From the NCBI RefSeq assembly GCF_029690045.1, contig NZ_CP121464.1, positions 3,534,001 through 3,598,000 of the forward strand: 64,000 nt of DNA, given 5' to 3'. Position 1 is the first letter of the stretch. Every line of letters starts with the position of its first letter. The stretch comes from Janthinobacterium rivuli (GTDB taxonomy: Bacteria > Pseudomonadota > Gammaproteobacteria > Burkholderiales > Burkholderiaceae_D). The notes under the pieces were generated by a model. The model had not been told where the DNA came from. It made no database searches and was given only the letters and a program-made list of their open reading frames with translations. This document shows, one piece after another, positions 15,895-25,297 of the stretch. The translations under genes and the position numbers were made by a program.

Positions 15895-18204
15895 TTATTT
15901 GGCCTTGCTGCCACGCAACAGCCTGAGACCGTTCGCCACCACGAGCAAGCTGGCGCCCACGTCGGCGAACACGGCCATCCACAAGGTTGCCATGCTGGCC
16001 AGGGCCAGGCCGAAGAAGACGGCCTTGATGCCGATGGCAAAGCTGATGTTTTGCACGAGGATGTTGCGCGTGCGCTGGCTCAGGCTGATGAATTCAGGCA
16101 ATTTGCCCAGTTCATCATCCATCAGGGCCACGTCCGCCGTTTCGATGGCCGTGTCGCTGCCGGCCGCGCCCATGGCAAAGCCGATGTCGGCCTGCGCCAG
16201 GGCCGGGGCGTCGTTGACGCCATCGCCAAGCATGGCCACCACGCCGAATTGCTGCTGCAAGGCCTTGATTTCATCGAGCTTGTTTTCCGGCAGTAACTCC
16301 GCCTTGACCAGGCTGACGCCGACTTCGGCGGCGATACGCTGCGCCGTCAGCACATTGTCGCCCGTCAGCATGACGGTGGTGACGCCCAGCGCATTCAGTC
16401 TGGCGATGGCGGACGCCGCCGTCGGGCGCAGCACGTCGGCCACGGCGATCACGCCCAGCGCACCGGCCGAGGTGGCCAGCACCATGGCCGTGTACGCCTG
16501 CTGCTCCAGCCGCATCAGGATGGCTTGCAATGCCGGCGTCAATACCTTTAATTCCGTCATCAGGCGGGCATTGCCCAGGTAATACGTCTGGCCATCGATA
16601 TGGCCTTGCACGCCGCGTCCATGCAGCGCGGCAAACTGGGTCACGGGCAAGTGGCTGCCGGCGGGCGGACCGGCCTTGACGATGGCGGCGGCCAGGGGGT
16701 GGGCGGAATTGGCGTCCAGGCTGGCGGCCAGCAGCAAGATGGCGTCGCGGCTGCTGCCGTCCATGGCCACCACGTCCGTGACGGCCGGTTTGCCCATGGT
16801 CAAGGTACCCGTCTTGTCGACGGCGATGGCCTTGATGCGGTAACCGGTTTCCAGGAATTGCCCGCCTTTCACCAGGATGCCGCGCCGCGCCGCCGCCGTC
16901 AGGCCGCTGACGACCGTGACCGGAGTGGAAATGACGAGCGCGCACGGGCAGGCGATCACCAGCATCACCAGGGCCTTGTAGATCCAGTCCATGAAGGGCG
17001 CGCCGAAAAGCAGGGGCGGCAGCACGGCCACGAGGATGGCGAAGACGACGACGGCCGGCGTGTAGTAGCGGGCGAAATTGTCGACAAAGCGCTGCGTGGG
17101 CGCCTGTTTTCCTTGTGTTTCCTCGATCACCTTGACGATCTTCGCCAGGGTGCTGTTGCCGCTGTTGGCCGTGACGGTGACGTCGAGCAAGCCCCGTTCA
17201 TTGATGGTGCCCGCATACACGACGTCGCCCACGGCCTTGTCTACCGGCATGCTTTCACCGGTGATCGGCGCCTGGTTGACGGACGATTCGCCGCTGGCCA
17301 CCACGCCATCGAGCGCGATGCGCTCGCCCGGCTTGACGCGCATCAGGGTGCCGATGGCCACCGTGGCGACGGGCACTGGCTGCCAGGCGCCGCTGGCGTC
17401 GGCGACCGTTGCCGTGTCGGGCGCCAGCTGCATCAGGCTGTGCACGGCATTGCGCGCCCGGTTCAGCGACAAGCCTTCGATCAGCTCGGCAATGGCGAAC
17501 AGGAAGATGACCATGGCCGCTTCCGGCCACTGGCCGATGGCGACGGCGCCGAAAACCGCCAGGCTCATCAGGAAATTGATGTTCAGGGTGAACGTTTTCA
17601 GGGCAATCCAGCCCTTTTTCAGGGTCGGCCAGCCGCCCGTGGCGATCGACAGCAGCGCCAGAGCGATGACGAGGGGCGAACTGTCTTCATGCGTGGTCCA
17701 CGCCAGCGCTTCGGCGGCAGCGGCGGCCAGGCCGGAGACGACCAGCAAGCCTTTTTGCAGAGTGCTTAGGCTGCCTTCGTTCGGGTCGCGCGCAACGGCG
17801 GCGTCCGCTGCCATGGGGATCGCTTCCATGCCGATGCCATGCAGGGCCGCTTCCACCGTGGCCAGCGAGGGCAGGGTGTGGTGCACGTCGAGCACCCGGT
17901 TCATCAGGTTGAAATCGAGGCCCACGACGCCAGCCATATTGCCCAGCTTGTTGCGGATCAGCCGTTCTTCCGTGGGGCAATCCATGTTGGCGATACGGTA
18001 TTTGGCCGTGCTCGCGCCGGCGATGGCCGCACTGGGCAGGGTCGGTGCGGATGCGTCGGCAGGCGTGGACGAGCACGCATGCTGGCTGGAGCAGCAGCTG
18101 GCCGCCTTGGGTGCATGGTCATGCTTGTGCTCATGGTCGTGCTTATGGTCATGCTTGTGCGCGTGGTCGTGGTCGTGCGTATGGGTATGGCTATCGTGTG
18201 GCAT
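15895..18204 (-). CDS. Heavy-metal translocating P1B-type ATPase (Zn/Cd/Pb export)
   Basis: 769 aa. A His/Asp-rich N-terminus (repeated HDH/HKHDH) and a Cys cluster (SCCSSQHAC) are followed by one HMA domain with the variant metal loop MDCPTEE (about 73-79), common in Zn/Cd/Pb pumps. The core has the TGES actuator loop, the transport motif CPC (IACPCALVISTPV, about residue 420), the phosphorylation site DKTGTLTMG (about 463), HPLAAAIV, and GDGVNDAPALAQADIG. It exports divalent soft metals to the periplasm. It is divergent from a CadR/PbrR-type regulator, with a MerR-type promoter reading into this gene. Closest in style to CadA/ZntA/PbrA. Confidence 0.93.
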   Translation of the reverse strand: MPHDSHTHTHDHDHAHKHDHKHDHEHKHDHAPKAASCCSSQHACSSTPADASAPTLPSAAIAGASTAKYRIANMDCPTEERLIRNKLGNMAGVVGLDFNLMNRVLDVHHTLPSLATVEAALHGIGMEAIPMAADAAVARDPNEGSLSTLQKGLLVVSGLAAAAAEALAWTTHEDSSPLVIALALLSIATGGWPTLKKGWIALKTFTLNINFLMSLAVFGAVAIGQWPEAAMVIFLFAIAELIEGLSLNRARNAVHSLMQLAPDTATVADASGAWQPVPVATVAIGTLMRVKPGERIALDGVVASGESSVNQAPITGESMPVDKAVGDVVYAGTINERGLLDVTVTANSGNSTLAKIVKVIEETQGKQAPTQRFVDNFARYYTPAVVVFAILVAVLPPLLFGAPFMDWIYKALVMLVIACPCALVISTPVTVVSGLTAAARRGILVKGGQFLETGYRIKAIAVDKTGTLTMGKPAVTDVVAMDGSSRDAILLLAASLDANSAHPLAAAIVKAGPPAGSHLPVTQFAALHGRGVQGHIDGQTYYLGNARLMTELKVLTPALQAILMRLEQQAYTAMVLATSAGALGVIAVADVLRPTAASAIARLNALGVTTVMLTGDNVLTAQRIAAEVGVSLVKAELLPENKLDEIKALQQQFGVVAMLGDGVNDAPALAQADIGFAMGAAGSDTAIETADVALMDDELGKLPEFISLSQRTRNILVQNISFAIGIKAVFFGLALASMATLWMAVFADVGASLLVVANGLRLLRGSKAK

Positions 18205-18237
18205 CGCATTCGTCCTTCCGGTTTCGTGTATGCTTCC

Positions 18238-18268
18238 ATTAGAAAGCCTGTAGCCGCTACAGGGTCAA
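18238..18268 (-). promoter_or_regulatory. MerR-type metal-inducible promoter and operator of the P-type ATPase
   Basis: On the minus strand, TTGACC (-35, 18268-18263) and TCTAAT (-10, 18243-18238) are separated by 19 bp, the over-long spacing typical of MerR-family activation. The spacer holds the dyad CCTGTAGC-C-GCTACAGG (18247-18263), close to known CadR/PbrR/ZntR operators. It reads into the ATPase gene 34 bp downstream. Confidence 0.88.
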
Positions 18269-18303
18269 GCAGAATTTGCATGAAAGAATGAAAAGGGGAT
18301 GCC

Positions 18304-18735
18304 ATGCGTATCGGAGAACTGGCCAAACGGACAGATTGTGACGTGGAAACCGTGCGTTACTATGAAAAGGCGGGTTTGCTGCAGGAACCGGGGCGCAATA
18401 GCGCCGGCTACCGCGAGTACCGCGAAGAACACCAGGAACGGTTGCAATTCATCCGCCATTGCCGCTCCCTGCAGATCGGTTTGACGGACATCCGCGCCTT
18501 GCTGGAATTTAAGAACAACCCGGCCGAAGGCTGCCACAGCGTCAATGAATTGCTCGACCACCACATCTTGCGCATCGCCGAGCAAATGGCGAATTTACAA
18601 ATATTGCAGCAGCAACTGGTGACCCTGCGCCACCAATGCGACCAGCCGCAGCCTTCGCAAGACTGCGCCATCCTGCAAAACCTGTCGGAAGCGGCCAGCG
18701 GCTACGATTGCGCCTGCCATACCGAACTGCATTGA
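18304..18735 (+). CDS. cadR: Cd(II)/Pb(II)-responsive MerR-family regulator (CadR/PbrR type)
   Basis: 143 aa. The MerR HTH is MRIGELAKRTDCDVETVRYY, then GRNSAGYREY; a dimerisation helix follows (HILRIAEQMANLQILQQQL). Metal-binding Cys are placed as in CadR/PbrR: one at about 78 (AEGCHSVN), then CDQ (about 113) and CAILQ (about 121), plus a Cys-rich tail DCACHTELH. It represses and, with metal, activates the divergent ATPase promoter by untwisting the 19-bp spacer. The name could equally be pbrR; I cannot separate Cd from Pb preference. Confidence 0.88.
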   Translation: MRIGELAKRTDCDVETVRYYEKAGLLQEPGRNSAGYREYREEHQERLQFIRHCRSLQIGLTDIRALLEFKNNPAEGCHSVNELLDHHILRIAEQMANLQILQQQLVTLRHQCDQPQPSQDCAILQNLSEAASGYDCACHTELH

Positions 18736-18746
18736 ACGATTGCTGC

Positions 18747-19829
18747 ATGCTGAAACTGTTGCCTAAAAAAACTTTACTGGCCTTATCCCTGCTGTCGCCG
18801 CTCAGCCATGCGGACGATGCACCCGCCGCAGCCGGCCACTACCTGACCTTGTACGCCGTGCCCGGCGTGCCGCAAGACGATGACCCGTATACCTGGAGCA
18901 CGGTTGGCGGCAAGCAACTGAGCAAAGGCGTGACCACGGCGGACGGCCGCGCCTATGTCAAGGCGGAGGAGGGGGAAGAAAGCTATATCCTGAAAACCGT
19001 CAGCATGCGCTGGCAGCTGAAGGTACCTGCGCAATGCTGGCAGGGCGCGCCAGATGCCTTCCAGCAATGCATGCAACTGGCCAAAACCACGAGCCGCCAT
19101 GATGAAGAGCAGGATGCGCTCAAGCTGGCGGAGCAGCAGAAGGACGCCAAGATGCAGGCCCGGATCGCCGCCTATGCGGTGCAAGCGCGGGCCAACGACG
19201 ATGCGCTGGCCTGGCTGGGCCGGCTGCCTTCGAGCTGGACGATAGAGAGCTATGGCAAGCGCCTGCTGGCCATCGGCGACAAGGTTGCCGCGCAGATTGG
19301 CAACGCGCTCAAGGATGGCGGGCCAGATGCACGCCAGTTCGTCTGCCGCACACCCGACTACTACGGCCCCGTGCCGGACCAGGCCTTTGTCGATGCCTGG
19401 ATAGGCGCGCCGCGCGACGTGCGTGATGTGCGCTCCGGCCCCGCCTGGGAAGGGCTGGTGGCGGCCGGCGCAAAGGGCAACTGGATGGCCCGTCTGGAAC
19501 TGTATTACGCCTTGTCCGGCGTGAATGTCAGCGAATTGAGCCTGCTGGAACAGTACCGCATCGTGCAATTGATGGAATGGCTGCACAAGAAGCAGATCGG
19601 CGGCCTGTATAGTTACTTCAGCGCCAGTATGCCTGAGACGCCCGGCAATTCCCGCAGCGCCACCTGGCGTTTGCAGGACCAGGCCTCGCTGTATGCGGCC
19701 ATGCTGGGCAGTTACGACGATCAGAACAGCCGGGGCAGCGCCTTGCAGACGGATCAGGACGCCGCCCTGGCCGCGGCGGGCAGGAAAATGCTGTCCTGTG
19801 CCAGGGCCGCCATGCCGGACCGGCGCTAA
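18747..19829 (+). CDS. Exported protein of unknown function
   Basis: 360 aa from ATG 18747. A signal peptide ([20 protein letters not shown], then HAD) is followed by a domain I do not recognise. The early part is beta-like ([20 protein letters not shown]); the middle is helical and charged ([20 protein letters not shown]), and later [15 protein letters not shown] and [18 protein letters not shown] look like SEL1/TPR-type helices. Probably periplasmic. It starts 11 bp after the metal regulator and ends overlapping the stop of the convergent chemoreceptor gene by 4 bp. Confidence 0.65.
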   Translation: MLKLLPKKTLLALSLLSPLSHADDAPAAAGHYLTLYAVPGVPQDDDPYTWSTVGGKQLSKGVTTADGRAYVKAEEGEESYILKTVSMRWQLKVPAQCWQGAPDAFQQCMQLAKTTSRHDEEQDALKLAEQQKDAKMQARIAAYAVQARANDDALAWLGRLPSSWTIESYGKRLLAIGDKVAAQIGNALKDGGPDARQFVCRTPDYYGPVPDQAFVDAWIGAPRDVRDVRSGPAWEGLVAAGAKGNWMARLELYYALSGVNVSELSLLEQYRIVQLMEWLHKKQIGGLYSYFSASMPETPGNSRSATWRLQDQASLYAAMLGSYDDQNSRGSALQTDQDAALAAAGRKMLSCARAAMPDRR

Positions 19830-21376
19830 CGCGGCAGCAAAGGCGGGCCGCCATCACCGAGGCGGAAGGCGTCGACCACGCGCAATAAATCATGCGCCTG
19901 GTCCTGCATGCTTTGCGCGGCGGCGGCCGATTGCTCGACGAGGGCGGCATTGCGCTGGGTCAATTCATCCATTTCCGTGATGGCATTGTTGACTTCCTCG
20001 ATGCCCTTGCTCTGGCGCTGGCTGGCCGCCGTGATGTCGTTCATGATTTCCGTCACCTGCTGGACGGAGGCAACGATATCGCCCATGGTGCGCCCGGCGC
20101 TGTCGGCCAGCTCGCTGCCCGTTTCTATGCGGGCCACGGAATCCTCGATCAGCTGCTTGATTTCGCGCGCCGCCGTGGCCGAGCGCTGCGCCAGGCCCCG
20201 CACTTCGGTGGCGACGACGGCAAAGCCGCGCCCCTGTTCGCCCGCGCGCGCCGCTTCCACGGCCGCGTTCAAGGCGAGGATATTCGTCTGGAACGCGATG
20301 CCGTCGATGACGGCGATGATGTCGACGATACGCCCGGAACTGGCCTTGATCGAACCCATCGTCTCGACCACCTGGCCCACCACGCGACCGCCTTCCAGCG
20401 CCACGTTCGACGTCGACAACACCATCTGATTGGCCTGGTGCGCGTGGCTGGCATTCTCGCGCACGGTATCGGTCAGGGCGTGCATGGATGTTGCCGTTTC
20501 TTGCAAGGAATGGGCCTGCGACTCCGTGCGGGCCGACAAATCCGCATTGCCGAGCGCGATTTCACTCGCTTCCACCGTGATGGTGGAGCCCGCCTGGCGT
20601 ATCTCGCCCAATAAAGTGTTCCAGTTTTTCAGCACGGTGGCCAGCGCACGCGACAGCTTGCCCACTTCATCGTCGCCCTGCGCCTCGATGCGCGTGGTCA
20701 GGTCGCCGGCGGCCAGCGATTCGGCGGCGCGGCAGGCATCATCGATGGGCCGCACCACGGAGCGCGCCACCCAGGTGGCGATCAGGGCCAGCAGAGCGAA
20801 GCCGACGGCCATGGTGCCCAGCGACAGCCAGCCGGCGCGTTGGCCCGCATTTTTTGTTTCCTGCAAGGCGACAACGGTACGGTGGTCCAGGTTGAGCAGC
20901 ACCTGGCGCAGCTGTCCGCGCACTTGCTGGTAGTGTCCGGCGGCATTTTGCATCGCCGCCACGCCCGTATTCGGGTCCATGGACGCCAGGTCCAGCGCTT
21001 GCGCCACGCTGGCACGGTAGCGCTCGATGCCGGGCAGCGCCTGACCCGCTTCCGTGGCGGCGCCCGAGAATTTCTGCAATTCCTTCAAGCCTTGCGCGAT
21101 GGCGTTCAGCTGGCCATCCGTTTGCGCGCCGAATTGCTTGAACTGTTCCTCCGACAGGCTGGCGGCGATGGCGATCTTCGCATACACGTCGGCGTGCACC
21201 TGGCCCAGGGCAATGGCTTGCTGGTTGGCAAGCCGCTCGGCCGTCAGGGTCACGTCTTTCAGTTCGCGCATGCGCTGCTCGTTCTGCTGCATGGCGAAGT
21301 AGGACAAGGCCCCCATGGCCAGCAGGCAAGCCAGCGCGACCACCGGGACGATCAACATCTTCTGTGCGATTTTCAT
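19826..21376 (-). CDS. Methyl-accepting chemotaxis protein
   Basis: 516 aa from ATG 21376. TM1 is at about residues 7-27; a periplasmic four-helix-bundle sensor domain (about 28-190) precedes TM2 (about 191-212). HAMP follows ([20 protein letters not shown]), then the signalling hairpin with [19 protein letters not shown] at the tip. The tip [28 protein letters not shown] is the conserved kinase-contact region. A 'Tar/Tsr' type receptor feeding CheA/CheW; ligand unknown. The gene follows a secreted single-Cache protein by 60 bp in the same direction, which may deliver the ligand. Confidence 0.92.
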   Translation of the reverse strand: MKIAQKMLIVPVVALACLLAMGALSYFAMQQNEQRMRELKDVTLTAERLANQQAIALGQVHADVYAKIAIAASLSEEQFKQFGAQTDGQLNAIAQGLKELQKFSGAATEAGQALPGIERYRASVAQALDLASMDPNTGVAAMQNAAGHYQQVRGQLRQVLLNLDHRTVVALQETKNAGQRAGWLSLGTMAVGFALLALIATWVARSVVRPIDDACRAAESLAAGDLTTRIEAQGDDEVGKLSRALATVLKNWNTLLGEIRQAGSTITVEASEIALGNADLSARTESQAHSLQETATSMHALTDTVRENASHAHQANQMVLSTSNVALEGGRVVGQVVETMGSIKASSGRIVDIIAVIDGIAFQTNILALNAAVEAARAGEQGRGFAVVATEVRGLAQRSATAAREIKQLIEDSVARIETGSELADSAGRTMGDIVASVQQVTEIMNDITAASQRQSKGIEEVNNAITEMDELTQRNAALVEQSAAAAQSMQDQAHDLLRVVDAFRLGDGGPPLLPR

Positions 21377-21436
21377 CGGAACCCATATCGTCAAGAGAGC
21401 GGAAAACCATCCCGGCGCTGGCGGCGCGGCGGCTGG

Positions 21437-21904
21437 CTACAGGTAGATGCCGCCGCAGACGACGGTCTCGGCCAGCTTTTCGCAGTACATCGCCTTCGGT
21501 TCGATCTTCTTGGTTTCCGGATTCGTGAATTTGTATTCCTGCCAGAACGTACCCTTGCTCTTGGCCAAGTCGACTCGTTCCTTGACGAAAGCCTTGCCAT
21601 CGATATCCTTCAGCTCGATCAAGTTCTTGCCCACCATTTTCTGGTTGGCGCCATGCGCGGCGACCGTGCCGTCAAGTTTGTAGACGACCAGGTACAGGTC
21701 GTGCAGGATGAATTGCGGCGACTTGGCCGTGATCTCGCCATACGCCTTGGCGTCGCCGGCGCTCTTGATGTAGGCCACGCCTTTCTTGACCATGGCTTCC
21801 GCGTCGGCGCGCGTGGCGCCGCCTTCGGCAGCGCTGGCAATACACGGCAGTGTAGCGGCGGCAAGCATGAGCGACAGGCACATGGCAGGGGCGAACTTGG
21901 GCAT
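21437..21904 (-). CDS. Periplasmic single Cache (sCache_2) domain protein
   Basis: 155 aa from ATG 21904, with AAGGAG 6 nt upstream. A signal peptide ends at SAAEG (about residue 24). The rest is one Cache domain: AEAMVKKGVAYIKSAGDAKA, DLYLVVYKLDGTVAAHGAN, VGKNLIELKDIDGKAFV, then FWQEYKFTNPETKKIEPK and YCEKLAETVVCGGIYL. Such solitary Cache proteins bind small ligands in the periplasm. Sitting directly upstream of an MCP on the same strand suggests it acts as a ligand-binding partner for that receptor; this is inference. Confidence 0.85.
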   Translation of the reverse strand: MPKFAPAMCLSLMLAAATLPCIASAAEGGATRADAEAMVKKGVAYIKSAGDAKAYGEITAKSPQFILHDLYLVVYKLDGTVAAHGANQKMVGKNLIELKDIDGKAFVKERVDLAKSKGTFWQEYKFTNPETKKIEPKAMYCEKLAETVVCGGIYL

Positions 21905-22143
21905 GAGAATCTCCTTCACATTGCGGCAGAGGGACGCCGGTGGGGAACCGGCGCGGTGAGGCGGCGCCTATCGGAATGCCGACGGTGCATGGTAGCGCGA
22001 TGCCAGCGAAGATGCGCTGGTGCAACAGATATTTTTTCAGACGGGCGTTTTTGCAACGTTGCGTGCACGATGCAGCAATCGATATGTCATAGGGGGAAGG
22101 AGGGCGCAGGCTATCGTGTCGATAGTGTGGCGCCAGTGCCGCG

Positions 22144-22581
22144 CTACCAGGTGGCCGGGTCTTCCGCCGCCGCGCGCGCCAGATCGTCGCGCCAGTCTTG
22201 CCGCACCAGACGGTAGATATCGGCAAAGAAGGCGCGCGGGTCGTCCATCTCGTCCCACAAGGCGGGCAGGGCGTATGTGCTTTCGGGGTCGTGTTCGAGG
22301 ATGGCCTGGAAATCGTAGGCAGGGTCTTGCAAGGCCTGCGCCAGCACGGCCACCAGCGCGTGGCGGTGGCGGTAGCTGAGCTCCTTGTATCGCGAGGTGA
22401 TGTCGCGCCGTATCAGGGCCGCGCGCTCGGCTGGATCGTTCATGTCCCAGGTGTCGAGCTCCACGCCCAGGGTGTGTTCGCGGTCATACACATCGAAAGG
22501 GCCGAGGAAATGGTACAAGGTGGGAACGTAGAGAGCGTCGCTCCAGGGGCCACGCAACCCCTTTTGTTTTACTTCTTGCAT
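22144..22581 (-). CDS. Hypothetical protein
   Basis: 145 aa from ATG 22581 (MQEVKQKGLRGPWSDALYVP), with GGGGA upstream. A longer open frame exists upstream, but it overlaps the previous gene out of frame and is discarded. The sequence is soluble, acidic and helical, with YHFLGPFDVYDREHTLGVEL and a C-terminal FFADIYRLVRQDWRDDLARAA. I do not recognise the family. It follows the membrane-anchored protein at 22595 by 13 bp, so the two probably form an operon. Confidence 0.6.
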   Translation of the reverse strand: MQEVKQKGLRGPWSDALYVPTLYHFLGPFDVYDREHTLGVELDTWDMNDPAERAALIRRDITSRYKELSYRHRHALVAVLAQALQDPAYDFQAILEHDPESTYALPALWDEMDDPRAFFADIYRLVRQDWRDDLARAAAEDPATW

Positions 22582-22594
22582 GAAGGTTCCCCGT

Positions 22595-22981
22595 TCACGC
22601 GCATTCTGGCAAGGTCCAGCCTTCGTAACCCAGGTCGGTCGGGTAGATGGCGCGGTTCTGGTTCTGGCCCCAGCGAGCATGGTCGAGGATGCCGTCTTCA
22701 TGCATGTCCAGCACCCATTCCGTGCTTTCCAGCAAAGTGCCATCCTTGTGGTACACGCGGAAGAAAGTGGAGGTGCTCAGCGCGCGCACGATGTTCTGCG
22801 GCACGCCGTTGCCGTAATGCGGTACATAGGTCTTGATCACGCACGTGCCCTGGTCGTTCCACTGCTGTGCATAGACGGTGGCATTGCGCGCCGCGCTTAC
22901 CTTGATGAAGAGCCAGCCTGCCAGCAGGAAGATGAGCAGGAAGGCGGCGGCGATCAGGCCGGTTTTCTTGAGTAGCTGCAT
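22595..22981 (-). CDS. Membrane-anchored hypothetical protein
   Basis: 128 aa from ATG 22981 (MQLLKKTGLIAAAFLLIFLL). One N-terminal transmembrane helix (about 7-28) anchors a small periplasmic domain with TCVIKTYVPHYGNGVPQNIV, FRVYHKDGTLLESTEWVLDM and a C-terminal LGYEGWTLPEC. Two Cys could form a disulfide. Unknown family and function; same operon as the soluble hypothetical downstream. Confidence 0.6.
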   Translation of the reverse strand: MQLLKKTGLIAAAFLLIFLLAGWLFIKVSAARNATVYAQQWNDQGTCVIKTYVPHYGNGVPQNIVRALSTSTFFRVYHKDGTLLESTEWVLDMHEDGILDHARWGQNQNRAIYPTDLGYEGWTLPECA

Positions 22982-23092
22982 GAGGTCATGGCATGGCCGA
23001 AAACGAAGTTGCGGCATTGTATGTCAAGAGCCGAAATACTTGCTGTACAGCACGTACGGCAAGCATGTCCCCGCTAATTGCCGTCAACTTGG

Positions 23093-23644
23093 CTATTTGC
23101 CCACCGCCGCATGCAAGGTATTCGCCATTTCCAGGTGATGTTGCAACGCTGGCAAGGTCTTCGCGGCAAAGGCCTTGATCTCGGGGTCGCTCGCCTTCTG
23201 GCTGGCATCCGTAAACAGTTTCACGGCGTCCTTGTGCGCGGCCACGCCGATAGTGGTTGCATATTCCTTGTCGAACTGCGCACCTTCCAGGCGGCTCAGC
23301 TTGTCGATCTGCGCCTGGTGTTTCTTGCCGGGCTGGTCGCTGACCTCGATCTGCTTGCTGCTGGCCAGCTGTTTCAGCTCCTCAGCCACTTTCGTGTGGT
23401 CCGCGACCATGGCATCGGCGAATGCCTTCACTTGCGCATTGCTGCTCTTGCTTTGCGCTACTTTGCTTGCGGCAATTTCCGTGCTGCCCGCGTCAGCGGC
23501 CTTGCTGAGGAATTGCTTGTCGTACGCGCCTGGTGCGGCAGCGGCGATGCTGTTGATGGCGATGCCGCTCAACAGCGCCACGGCGGCGCCGATGGCTACG
23601 CTTTTCAGGGAGGGGGTACGGGAACTGGTGGTAGAGATAGGCAT
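23093..23644 (-). CDS. DUF4142 domain-containing exported protein
   Basis: 183 aa from ATG 23644, with AAAGGAG 6 nt upstream. A signal peptide (about residues 1-38, ending NSIAAAAPG) precedes a helical, ferritin-like DUF4142 domain: YDKQFLSKAADAGSTEIAAS, VKAFADAMVADHTKVAEELK, EYATTIGVAAHKDAVKLF and LPALQHHLEMANTLH. DUF4142 proteins are periplasmic and widespread in Proteobacteria; their role is not known. Monocistronic. Confidence 0.9.
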   Translation of the reverse strand: MPISTTSSRTPSLKSVAIGAAVALLSGIAINSIAAAAPGAYDKQFLSKAADAGSTEIAASKVAQSKSSNAQVKAFADAMVADHTKVAEELKQLASSKQIEVSDQPGKKHQAQIDKLSRLEGAQFDKEYATTIGVAAHKDAVKLFTDASQKASDPEIKAFAAKTLPALQHHLEMANTLHAAVGK

Positions 23645-23870
23645 AAGAACTCCTTTCGTGTATAGCGCAGAAAATCGAACGACATTCGCGGTCATGCCGT
23701 CAAATCGTGCGTGATTTTTTTACAAGCTGATTGGAATGTTAATCCAGCCAATCACACACACCCATAGGACAGGAACGATCTTCTCTGTAGGATTGATCCT
23801 GTTCGCCGGAGAAGGTTCGAAGAGGTCGGTCGTCAGATTGCTGCGACAGCAAATTTAAGAGGAGTCTGAT

Positions 23871-23909
23871 ATGCAGGGCGAATCACTATGCCTAGTATTG
23901 GATTGTTGA
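23871..23909 (+). CDS. Possible 12-codon leader ORF
   Basis: ATG 23871 has a strong SD (AAGAGGAG, 6 nt spacing) and encodes MQGESLCLVLDC before TGA. It lies 26 bp ahead of the small membrane protein gene and may be a leader peptide or chance. Confidence 0.25.
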   Translation: MQGESLCLVLDC

Positions 23910-23935
23910 TTCTTAATTGTAATGGGGAAAGTAAT

Positions 23936-24106
23936 ATGCGTTACTTAAAAATTCTGTCGTTTGGCACGTGCGGTGGCCTGATCGCATGGGCAATGACTTC
24001 TTCATCGAGCTTCAATGGCTGGAACCTGCTATCGAGTGTGATCATTTTTAATGCGATTGCATTCGCCGCTTCCTTGACTGCGCAACGGCGTAAAAAATCC
24101 CATTGA
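23936..24106 (+). CDS. Small membrane protein (56 aa)
   Basis: ATG 23936 with GGGGAAAG upstream; an in-frame ATG at 23888 lacks an SD. The product (MRYLKILSFGTCGGLIAWAM..., ending AQRRKKSH) has two hydrophobic segments, about residues 5-20 and 28-48, and a basic C-terminus that should face the cytoplasm. Unknown family. A good intrinsic terminator follows 33 bp downstream, which supports a transcribed gene. Confidence 0.5.
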   Translation: MRYLKILSFGTCGGLIAWAMTSSSSFNGWNLLSSVIIFNAIAFAASLTAQRRKKSH

Positions 24107-24138
24107 TAGCGATTCGTGAAAAGGCGGTCTGCAAACCG

Positions 24139-24175
24139 ATGCTGTTCAGCTAATACTGAACAGCATTTTATTTTG
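24139..24175 (+). terminator. Intrinsic terminator
   Basis: ATGCTGTTCAG and CTGAACAGCAT form a perfect 11-bp stem around a 6-nt loop, followed by TTTATTTT. It ends the small membrane protein transcript. Confidence 0.75.
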
Positions 24176-24210
24176 CCAGTCTTGAGGCCGCTGTCGAGCA
24201 GCCCACAGGA

Positions 24211-24864
24211 CTAGTCCTGTTCGTTAGCGCACAATTCGACTTGTTTCAGGGTAAACAAAGCCGCGATGCCGGCATCGCGGCGCCAGGCGGGCATGCCGAT
24301 ATCGAGCCATTCCGCCATCGCGTCCAGGTGCGATGGCTCCGAGACGCTGTGTTCGAGTTCGTCGAGTACCGTGTCGCGGTCGATGTACAGGCTGTCCAGC
24401 CAGGCGTCGAACGAGGGCGCCAGTTCCATCAGGCCGTGGGCGCGCTTGCCCGTCCAGTCCGGCAATTCCTGCACATAAGCCAGCACGCGGCCCCCGCCTT
24501 CCTCGGTCAGATCCAGGTAGACCATGGAATTGCCGCCATCGCGGGCGAACGGCAGGATGCGCGCCGGCATGTCCGTATGCTTGCGCGCGGCGCGAATTTC
24601 GCCCACCAAGGTTTCATCGCAGAAATCGCCTTCGTCGGCGCTGAAGAAGGTATTGAAACCCATTTTTTCCACGCCACCATTACCGTCCGGCACATCGCTG
24701 GTGTAATCAAAATAAGCGCCGTTGGCCACCTGCAAGAACGCCAGGAAGGCGGGCGGCAACGGCGCTTCCAGCAAGGATTCGATGGCGGCGATCTGCTGCG
24801 CCGTGGGGGCAGGCTTGGCGCCCTCGATCGCCAGGTGGCGGTAGCGCGTGTAATGGTTGCTCAT
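24211..24864 (-). CDS. SMI1/KNR4 (SUKH) domain protein
   Basis: 217 aa. The N-terminal half has the SUKH pattern: a helix with IAAIESLLEAPLPPAFLAFL, then QVANGAYFDY, GFNTFFSADEGD and ILPFARDGGNSMVYLDL. GLMELAPSFDAWLDSLY closes the domain. SUKH proteins are common immunity proteins against contact-dependent and other toxins, though many are orphans with other roles. No toxin gene is beside it. Its start overlaps the stop of the MerR regulator by 4 bp, so the two are translationally coupled. Confidence 0.85.
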   Translation of the reverse strand: MSNHYTRYRHLAIEGAKPAPTAQQIAAIESLLEAPLPPAFLAFLQVANGAYFDYTSDVPDGNGGVEKMGFNTFFSADEGDFCDETLVGEIRAARKHTDMPARILPFARDGGNSMVYLDLTEEGGGRVLAYVQELPDWTGKRAHGLMELAPSFDAWLDSLYIDRDTVLDELEHSVSEPSHLDAMAEWLDIGMPAWRRDAGIAALFTLKQVELCANEQD

Positions 24865-25268
24865 TGATTCTCCTTGTATTTATTCTTGTCTACGCGCACT
24901 GGCGCCGCATCGGTGCAGCCCGTCTCCACCTTGGCCAGCGCATCGACGAGGCCGGCGCGCAGCACGGCCATCGAGCGGGCCTTGTCGTCGATCTGGGCAA
25001 TTTTCGTTTCCAGCATAGCTCGTTTGGTCTGCGCATCGAGCGCATTTTCCTGCCAGACGGCAATGACTTCGGCAATTTCCTTCAAGGTAAAACCCAGCGC
25101 CTTGGCGTGACCGATCAGCTCGATGCGCCGCAAGGCTTGCGCCGAGTACTCTTTATAGTTGTTCGTCAGACCCGGCTGCGGCGCTTCATCCAGCAGCCCC
25201 TGGCGCTCGTAAAAACGCACGGTGTCCTTGCTGACGCCCGTCAGGCGGGTGATTTCTCCGATGCGCAT
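24861..25268 (-). CDS. MerR family transcriptional regulator
   Basis: 135 aa from ATG 25268. The winged helix is MRIGEITRLTGVSKDTVRFY, then ERQGLLDEAPQ; LIGHAKALGFTLKEIAEVI continues the domain. A long dimerisation helix follows, and a Cys sits at about 120 (VETGCTDAAP). It is divergent from an SDR gene, and the spacer contains a MerR-like promoter reading into the SDR. Effector unknown. It is the first gene of a two-gene unit with the SUKH protein. Confidence 0.85.
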   Translation of the reverse strand: MRIGEITRLTGVSKDTVRFYERQGLLDEAPQPGLTNNYKEYSAQALRRIELIGHAKALGFTLKEIAEVIAVWQENALDAQTKRAMLETKIAQIDDKARSMAVLRAGLVDALAKVETGCTDAAPVRVDKNKYKENQ

Positions 25269-25297
25269 CGTTTTTTGACTTTCTTTGCATTCCACGC

